Source: JAJFVC01 sp039698075
GTDB taxonomy: Bacteria; Planctomycetota; Planctomycetia; Pirellulales; Thermoguttaceae
Assembly: GCA_039698075.1 (NCBI GenBank)
Contig: JBDKTJ010000099.1
Coordinates: 1 to 17,602, forward strand
Direction: 5' to 3'
DNA length: 17,602 nt
Positions within the stretch are counted from its first letter, which is position 1. Every line of letters begins with the position of its first letter. Position numbers and translations under genes: made by a program. The notes beneath the pieces are model-generated. The model ran no database searches, was not told the DNA's origin, and worked only from the letters and a program-made list of their open reading frames with translations. Below are positions 14,344-17,602 of the stretch, piece by piece.

Positions 14344-14748
14344 GTGGGCACGTTTTTTCGCGAGCTGATGCACGTCCGGGTTTACAAGCGAAGCCAGGGT
14401 CGCGTTACGCGCCAGGTGACGTTCGCCGGGGCTGCCGTGATCGTCGCGCTGGGGCTGATGAGGCTCAGCATGATTTTGACGGGCCAGGGTCCGGCGTGGC
14501 AATTCGCATTGCCGGGCGTGTTGCTGGCGATTTGCCTTTGGGCGTCGTATCGGTTGGTGAACGTGCCGGGCGTGGCGGATTTCCTCATCGCCGTGGAAGC
14601 GGAGATGAACAAGGTGTCGTGGCCGACCCGGACGGAGTTGTTTCGGGCGTCGACGGTCGTGCTGATTTTGATTTTCAGCCTCGGGATCGTCTTGGCCGCG
14701 TACGACATTTTTTGGCGAGTGCTGCTTCACGGATTAAGCATCATCTAG
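14344..14748 (+). CDS. secE: Protein translocase subunit SecE
   Basis: SecE clamps the SecY channel. The 134-residue protein has three hydrophobic segments (about residues 26-45, 55-75 and 100-125), like the three-helix E. coli form. The family core EAEMNKVSWPTRTELFRASTVVLILI is present at about 86-111. GTG at 14344 is chosen because GAGGAGGG (14326-14333) lies ten bases before it. The open frame continues 30 codons upstream, but without a ribosome binding site. An ATG at 14368 is an alternative. secE-nusG-rplK-rplA-rplJ-rplL is the common bacterial order. rpmG, often found just before secE, is not present. Confidence 0.93.
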   Translation: MGTFFRELMHVRVYKRSQGRVTRQVTFAGAAVIVALGLMRLSMILTGQGPAWQFALPGVLLAICLWASYRLVNVPGVADFLIAVEAEMNKVSWPTRTELFRASTVVLILIFSLGIVLAAYDIFWRVLLHGLSII

Positions 14749-14762
14749 GTTAGGATATCAGT

Positions 14763-15464
14763 GTGATGGACGACCCAAACATCCAGGGTGGACAGCCGAA
14801 CGCGGAGTTGACGCCGGAGCCGAAGACGGAGCCGGTTGCGGTGGACGCCGCGCCCGAGGCGGTTGCGCCGGTCGCGCCCGCTCCCGTTGCGGAAACGGCC
14901 GGTTCGGACGAAAAGACCGGCGACAAGTCGGCCAAGATGGATTGGTACATCCTCAAGGTGCAAAGCAACCGCGAGGAGTCGATTCGCGAGGGGTTGTTGC
15001 GGCGCGTGGCCATCGCCGGGCTGGAATACTATTTCGGCGACGTGATCGTGCCGACCGAGAAGGTCACGGAGTTCAAGGGCGGCAAGAAGAAGGTCATCAA
15101 GCGGAAGTTGTACCCGGGCTACCTGGTCGTCCACATGGAGATCAATGACGACACGTGGTTCCTGGTGCGTGAGACGCCTGGGATCGGCGATTTCACCGGA
15201 GCGGCCGGGTGTCCGAGCCCGATGTTGCCGCACGAAGTGGCCCGGATCGTGGCCAAGCAGGAAGAGAAGAGCGAGAAGGCGCCGAAGTTGAAGATCGCCT
15301 TCCAGAAGGGCGACCGCGTGAAGATCAATGAGGGCACGTTCGAGAATTTCGAGGGCGATGTGGAGAACATCGACGAGACGAACGGCCGGGTGACGGTGAT
15401 GATCAACATTTTCGGCCGGTCGACGCCGGTCGAGTTGGAGTATTGGCAAATCGAGACGCTTTAA
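14763..15464 (+). CDS. nusG: Transcription termination/antitermination factor NusG with N-terminal extension
   Basis: NusG binds RNA polymerase and couples it to the ribosome or Rho. The family NGN domain starts at residue 59 (MDWYILKVQSNREESIREGLLRR). It runs through KRKLYPGYLVVHMEIND and DTWFLVRETPGIGDF. The C-terminal KOW domain is QKGDRVKINEGTFENFEGDVENIDETNGRVTVMINIFGRSTPVELEYWQIE. An extension of 58 residues rich in Pro, Ala and Glu precedes the NGN domain. The start is GTG at 14763 or ATG at 14766. AGGA at 14752-14755 supports either and no ribosome binding site precedes the Met at residue 59. Most NusG proteins are about 180 residues; this one has 233. Confidence 0.95.
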   Translation: MMDDPNIQGGQPNAELTPEPKTEPVAVDAAPEAVAPVAPAPVAETAGSDEKTGDKSAKMDWYILKVQSNREESIREGLLRRVAIAGLEYYFGDVIVPTEKVTEFKGGKKKVIKRKLYPGYLVVHMEINDDTWFLVRETPGIGDFTGAAGCPSPMLPHEVARIVAKQEEKSEKAPKLKIAFQKGDRVKINEGTFENFEGDVENIDETNGRVTVMINIFGRSTPVELEYWQIETL

Positions 15465-15470
15465 GGAGAA

Positions 15471-15539
15471 GGGATTAGGGGTTAGGGATTAGGGATTGGA
15501 TCACAGGCTCTAATCCGTAATCCCCAATCCCCGGTCCCC
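15471..15539. repeat. Imperfect inverted repeat of heptamers before rplK
   Basis: The left arm (15471-15500) has GGGATTA, GGGGTTA, GGGATTA and GGGATTG in register. The right arm (15509-15539) is the inverted equivalent with several differing bases. The loop is only eight bases. The rplK ATG is at 15548. The left arm has four runs of three or more G, which fits a G-quadruplex pattern. Confidence 0.85.
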
Positions 15540-15547
15540 GAAGAAAA

Positions 15548-15976
15548 ATGGCAAAGCAATTAGTTGGTGAAGCGAAGTTTCAGGTTCCTGGCGGCCAGGC
15601 GACTCCGGCCCCTCCGGTCGGCACCTCGTTGGGTCGTTACGGCATCAACTTGGGTCAGTTCGTCCAGCAGTTCAACGAGCGGACGCGGGATGCCGGCGGG
15701 ATGCCGATTCCGGTGGTGGTCCGGGTGTTCAACGACCGGAGCTTCGAGTTCATCACGAAGAGTCCGCCGGCGGCGGCGTTGTTGAAGCAGGCGGCCGGCA
15801 TCGCCAAGGGTTCCGGCGTGCCGAACAAAGAGAAGGTGGGCAAGGTGACGGTCGCTCAGGTCGACGAGATTTGCAAGACGAAGGCGGCCGACATGAACGC
15901 CCGGGACGTCGAACACGCTCGTCGCATGGTCGAAGGCACCGCGCGGAGCATGGGAATTGAAGTAATCAAGGAATAA
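15548..15976 (+). CDS. rplK: 50S ribosomal protein L11
   Basis: L11 forms the base of the stalk, part of the GTPase-associated centre, and is needed for stringent response activation by RelA in E. coli. The 142-residue product has the N-terminal proline-rich GQATPAPPVGTSLGRYGINLGQFVQQFNERT, then FEFITKSPPAAALLKQAAG, and ends KAADMNARDVEHARRMVEGTARSMGIEVI, all diagnostic and of normal length. It follows the inverted repeat by eight bases. No clear ribosome binding site is seen in CCCCGAAGAAAA. L1, encoded next, regulates this operon in E. coli, but no L1-binding mimic was identified. Confidence 0.97.
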   Translation: MAKQLVGEAKFQVPGGQATPAPPVGTSLGRYGINLGQFVQQFNERTRDAGGMPIPVVVRVFNDRSFEFITKSPPAAALLKQAAGIAKGSGVPNKEKVGKVTVAQVDEICKTKAADMNARDVEHARRMVEGTARSMGIEVIKE

Positions 15977-16040
15977 GTGGCGAGCGGCTGGCGGCGCGTG
16001 GCTGGAGAAGAGCAGGATTTTTCATCAGCCGTCCGTCGAT

Positions 16041-16075
16041 AGTCACCCGTTACGAACCACTAGCGACTAGCGAAA
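16041..16075 (+). repeat. Heptamer array before rplA
   Basis: Five 7-base steps (starts at 16041, 16048, 16055, 16062 and 16069) lead exactly up to the rplA ATG at 16076. AACCACT, AGCGACT and AGCGAAA show the best similarity. The first two are loose. The array lies at the end of the 99-base rplK-rplA gap and no Shine-Dalgarno site is visible. Confidence 0.6.
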
Positions 16076-16759
16076 ATGCCAAAAACAGCGAAACGAACGA
16101 AGGCCATGCAGGAGAAGCTGCCGGCGGAAAACAAGCCGGTGTCGGTCGCCGAGGGCGTGGCCGTTTTGAAAAACTTCAATACGACGAAGTTCGACCAGAC
16201 CGTCGAGATCGTGATGCGGTTGGGCGTCGATCCGAAGCAGGCCGACCAGTTGGTCCGCGGTTCGATCGTTCTGCCGCACGGCATCGGCAAGTCGCTTCGC
16301 GTCGTGGTGTTCGCCAAGGGCGACAAGATCGACGAGGCGAAGGCGGCCGGCGCGGACGAGGTCGGCGGACCGGAGTTGGCCGAGAAGATCAAGGGCGGCT
16401 GGACGGAGTTCGACGTGTGCATCGCCGCGCCGGACATGATGGGCATCGTCGGTCCGCTGGGCAAGGTGCTCGGTCCGCGAGGGTTGATGCCTTCGCCGCG
16501 AGCCGGCACGGTGACGCCGGACGTGGGCAAGGTGATCAAGGAGTACAAGGCCGGCAAGGTGGAGTTCCGCAACGACGCCGGCGGCAACGTGCATGCGGTG
16601 GTGGGCAAGTTGAGTTTCGACGCGCCGAAGTTGGTCGACAACGTCACGGCGTTCATCAACCATGTGGTCGGCATCAAGCCGGCGGCGGTGAAGGGTCAGT
16701 ACATTAAAGGGGTTTCGCTGAGCGCGACGATGAGCCCCGGGGTTCGCATTCAAGTCTAG
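16076..16759 (+). CDS. rplA: 50S ribosomal protein L1
   Basis: L1 forms the mobile L1 stalk that handles deacylated tRNA at the E site. The 227-residue product shows VEIVMRLGVDPKQADQLVRGSIVLPHGIGK, and the L1 signature region DMMGIVGPLGKVLGPRGLMPSPRAGTVTPDVGKVI, and ends with the usual KGQYIKGVSLSATMSPGVRIQV. Length is normal. The start MPKTAKRTKAMQEKL directly follows the heptamer array. A second Met at residue 11 is possible, but the first is taken because of the exact abutment of the array. Confidence 0.97.
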   Translation: MPKTAKRTKAMQEKLPAENKPVSVAEGVAVLKNFNTTKFDQTVEIVMRLGVDPKQADQLVRGSIVLPHGIGKSLRVVVFAKGDKIDEAKAAGADEVGGPELAEKIKGGWTEFDVCIAAPDMMGIVGPLGKVLGPRGLMPSPRAGTVTPDVGKVIKEYKAGKVEFRNDAGGNVHAVVGKLSFDAPKLVDNVTAFINHVVGIKPAAVKGQYIKGVSLSATMSPGVRIQV

Positions 16760-16765
16760 TTAAAC

Positions 16766-16783
16766 CGCGGCGCACTGGCCGCG
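16766..16783 (+). promoter_or_regulatory. Small hairpin in the rplJ leader
   Basis: CGCGGC (16766-16771) pairs with GCCGCG (16778-16783) around GCACTG. It sits in the 72-base rplA-rplJ gap, where the L10-L12 complex binds its own mRNA in E. coli. The resemblance to that site was not established. Confidence 0.3.
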
Positions 16784-16831
16784 TGTGGGCGAGCGGATGA
16801 GCCGTCGCGTCACACGAACAAGCGATTCATC

Positions 16832-17380
16832 ATGAGCAAATACGTCAAAAATCTGATTAGCGACCACTTGCGCGACCAGTTGAAGGGCGTCAACGACGCG
16901 CTGGTGGTGAATATGATCGGTCTGGCCGCGAACACCAACACGCGGCTTCGGGCCGAGTTGCGCAAAAAAAATATCCACGTGGTGGTGGTCAAGAACAGCA
17001 TGGCGGCTCGGGCGACCGACGGCACGCCGCTGGCTCCGTTGTTCGCCGGTTTGACGGGCACGGCGGCCGTGTGCTGGGGCGGCGAGGACATCGTCAGCTT
17101 GGCCAAGGAAATCACCAAGCTGGTCAAGGACGACAAGTACAAGCCGTTCGAGGCCCGGGGCGGCGTGATGGACGGCGAAGCGCTCAGCGGCGCGCAGGTC
17201 GAGCAGGTCAGCAAGTGGCCGAGTCGGACCGAGCAGTTGAGCATTTTGATGGGCCAGATTTTGAGCCCGGGTGCGAAGTTGGCCAGCCAGTTGAATGCGA
17301 TCGGCGGCGCGTTGGCCAGCCAGATCGAGCAAAAGGCGACAGGCGAAGAAGAGTCGTCGGCGGAAACGCCGGCCTCGTGA
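16832..17380 (+). CDS. rplJ: 50S ribosomal protein L10
   Basis: L10 anchors the L7/L12 dimers of the stalk to L11 and 23S rRNA. The 182-residue protein has the N-terminal RNA-binding domain (VVVNMIGLAANTNTRLRAELRKKNIHVVVVKNSMAARA at about 25-62, then GLTGTAAVCWGGEDIVSLAKEITKLVKDDK) and a C-terminal helix for L12 binding (QLSILMGQILSPGAKLASQLNAIGGALASQIEQK). It ends with an acidic tail. Family length is about 165-180. No Shine-Dalgarno site is visible before the ATG. rplL follows after 119 bases. Confidence 0.96.
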   Translation: MSKYVKNLISDHLRDQLKGVNDALVVNMIGLAANTNTRLRAELRKKNIHVVVVKNSMAARATDGTPLAPLFAGLTGTAAVCWGGEDIVSLAKEITKLVKDDKYKPFEARGGVMDGEALSGAQVEQVSKWPSRTEQLSILMGQILSPGAKLASQLNAIGGALASQIEQKATGEEESSAETPAS

Positions 17381-17383
17381 GGC

Positions 17384-17420
17384 GTTTTGAAAGCGCGTTT
17401 TTGAAAGCGCGTTTGAAACG
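17384..17420 (+). repeat. Tandem repeat after rplJ
   Basis: GTTTTGAAAGCGC (17384-17396), GTTTTTGAAAGCGC (17397-17410) and a partial GTTTGAAACG (17411-17420) are adjacent copies of 10 to 14 bases. They lie just after the rplJ stop. Confidence 0.75.
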
Positions 17421-17430
17421 AAAAGAAAGA

Positions 17431-17448
17431 ACCACGGACCTCCGTGGT
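17431..17448 (+). promoter_or_regulatory. Hairpin in the rplJ-rplL spacer
   Basis: ACCACGGA and TCCGTGGT form an eight-base inverted repeat around CC. No T-run follows, so this is not a typical terminator. It may be a processing site or attenuator affecting the rplJ:rplL ratio. Confidence 0.5.
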
Positions 17449-17499
17449 GCACCGTAAGACCCCTTAGTGACCTAAAAGTGAGAAAGGATCGAGGTTGTC

Positions 17500-17602
17500 A
17501 TGTCAACGGCAGAAGCGACGCGCGAGTTTTCGACAGTGACGCGTGAGTTGGGCGACAAGATCGTCGGTTTGACGCTGAAGGAAGCGAAAGAGCTGAGCGA
17601 TT
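17500..17602 (+). CDS. rplL: 50S ribosomal protein L7/L12 (partial, 5' end)
   Basis: L7/L12 forms the flexible stalk dimers that recruit translation GTPases. The first 34 codons are present (product begins MSTAEATREFSTVTRELGDK and continues with IVGLTLKEAKELSD), matching the N-terminal dimerisation helix region of L12. The frame is open to the window edge. GGATCGAGG (17486-17494) precedes the ATG and may be the ribosome binding site. Its place after rplJ makes the call firm, even though the diagnostic C-terminal domain lies outside. Confidence 0.9.
   Translation, partial: MSTAEATREFSTVTRELGDKIVGLTLKEAKELSD

Overview
This window is a dense, almost entirely plus-strand block of translation and transcription genes from a GC-rich bacterium, most likely a planctomycete (Planctomycetota, perhaps Pirellulales). 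The assignment rests on an unusual EF-Tu effector loop (RDATKTVTI instead of EEKARGITI), a strongly enlarged L17, the absence of rpmD (L30) and infA (IF-1) from their usual places, and seven-base repeat arrays in front of genes. It is recalled from family knowledge and was not tested by a search.

Layout. Positions 27-7428 hold the spc operon from its second or third gene: rpsQ, rplN, rplX, rplE, rpsN, rpsH, rplF, rplR, rpsE, rplO, secY, adk, map. Positions 7429-7638 are a 210-base regulatory gap with a good promoter and a possible 23-codon ORF where infA usually sits. Positions 7639-11096 are the alpha operon: rpmJ, rpsM, rpsK, rpsD, rpoA, rplQ, closed by a strong hairpin-plus-T-run terminator near 11189-11217. 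One unrecognised gene with an HELWH metallopeptidase-type motif follows (11290-11868). A promoter at 12009-12036 leads into tRNA-Thr(UGU), tRNA-Tyr(GUA), tRNA-Gly(UCC), tRNA-Thr(GGU), tuf, tRNA-Trp(CCA), secE, nusG, rplK, rplA, rplJ and the first 34 codons of rplL.

How the genes work together. Ribosomal proteins of both subunits, the alpha subunit of RNA polymerase, the SecY and SecE translocon subunits, methionine aminopeptidase, adenylate kinase, EF-Tu, NusG and five tRNAs are made in what look like three transcription blocks. Most genes are separated by less than 120 bases, and some overlap by ATGA.

The least ordinary signal is not a gene. At least seven start codons are preceded, often with almost no gap, by short arrays of degenerate heptamers. 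One family has the consensus GGGATTA and forms long inverted repeats before secY, adk and rplK, and a direct array before rpsD. The other has the consensus TRGCCAC and lies before rpsN, rpsE and rplA, with a degraded case before rplF. They resemble the heptameric STRR repeats of cyanobacteria. Where the second family is present, no Shine-Dalgarno sequence is visible. Most genes without arrays have one.
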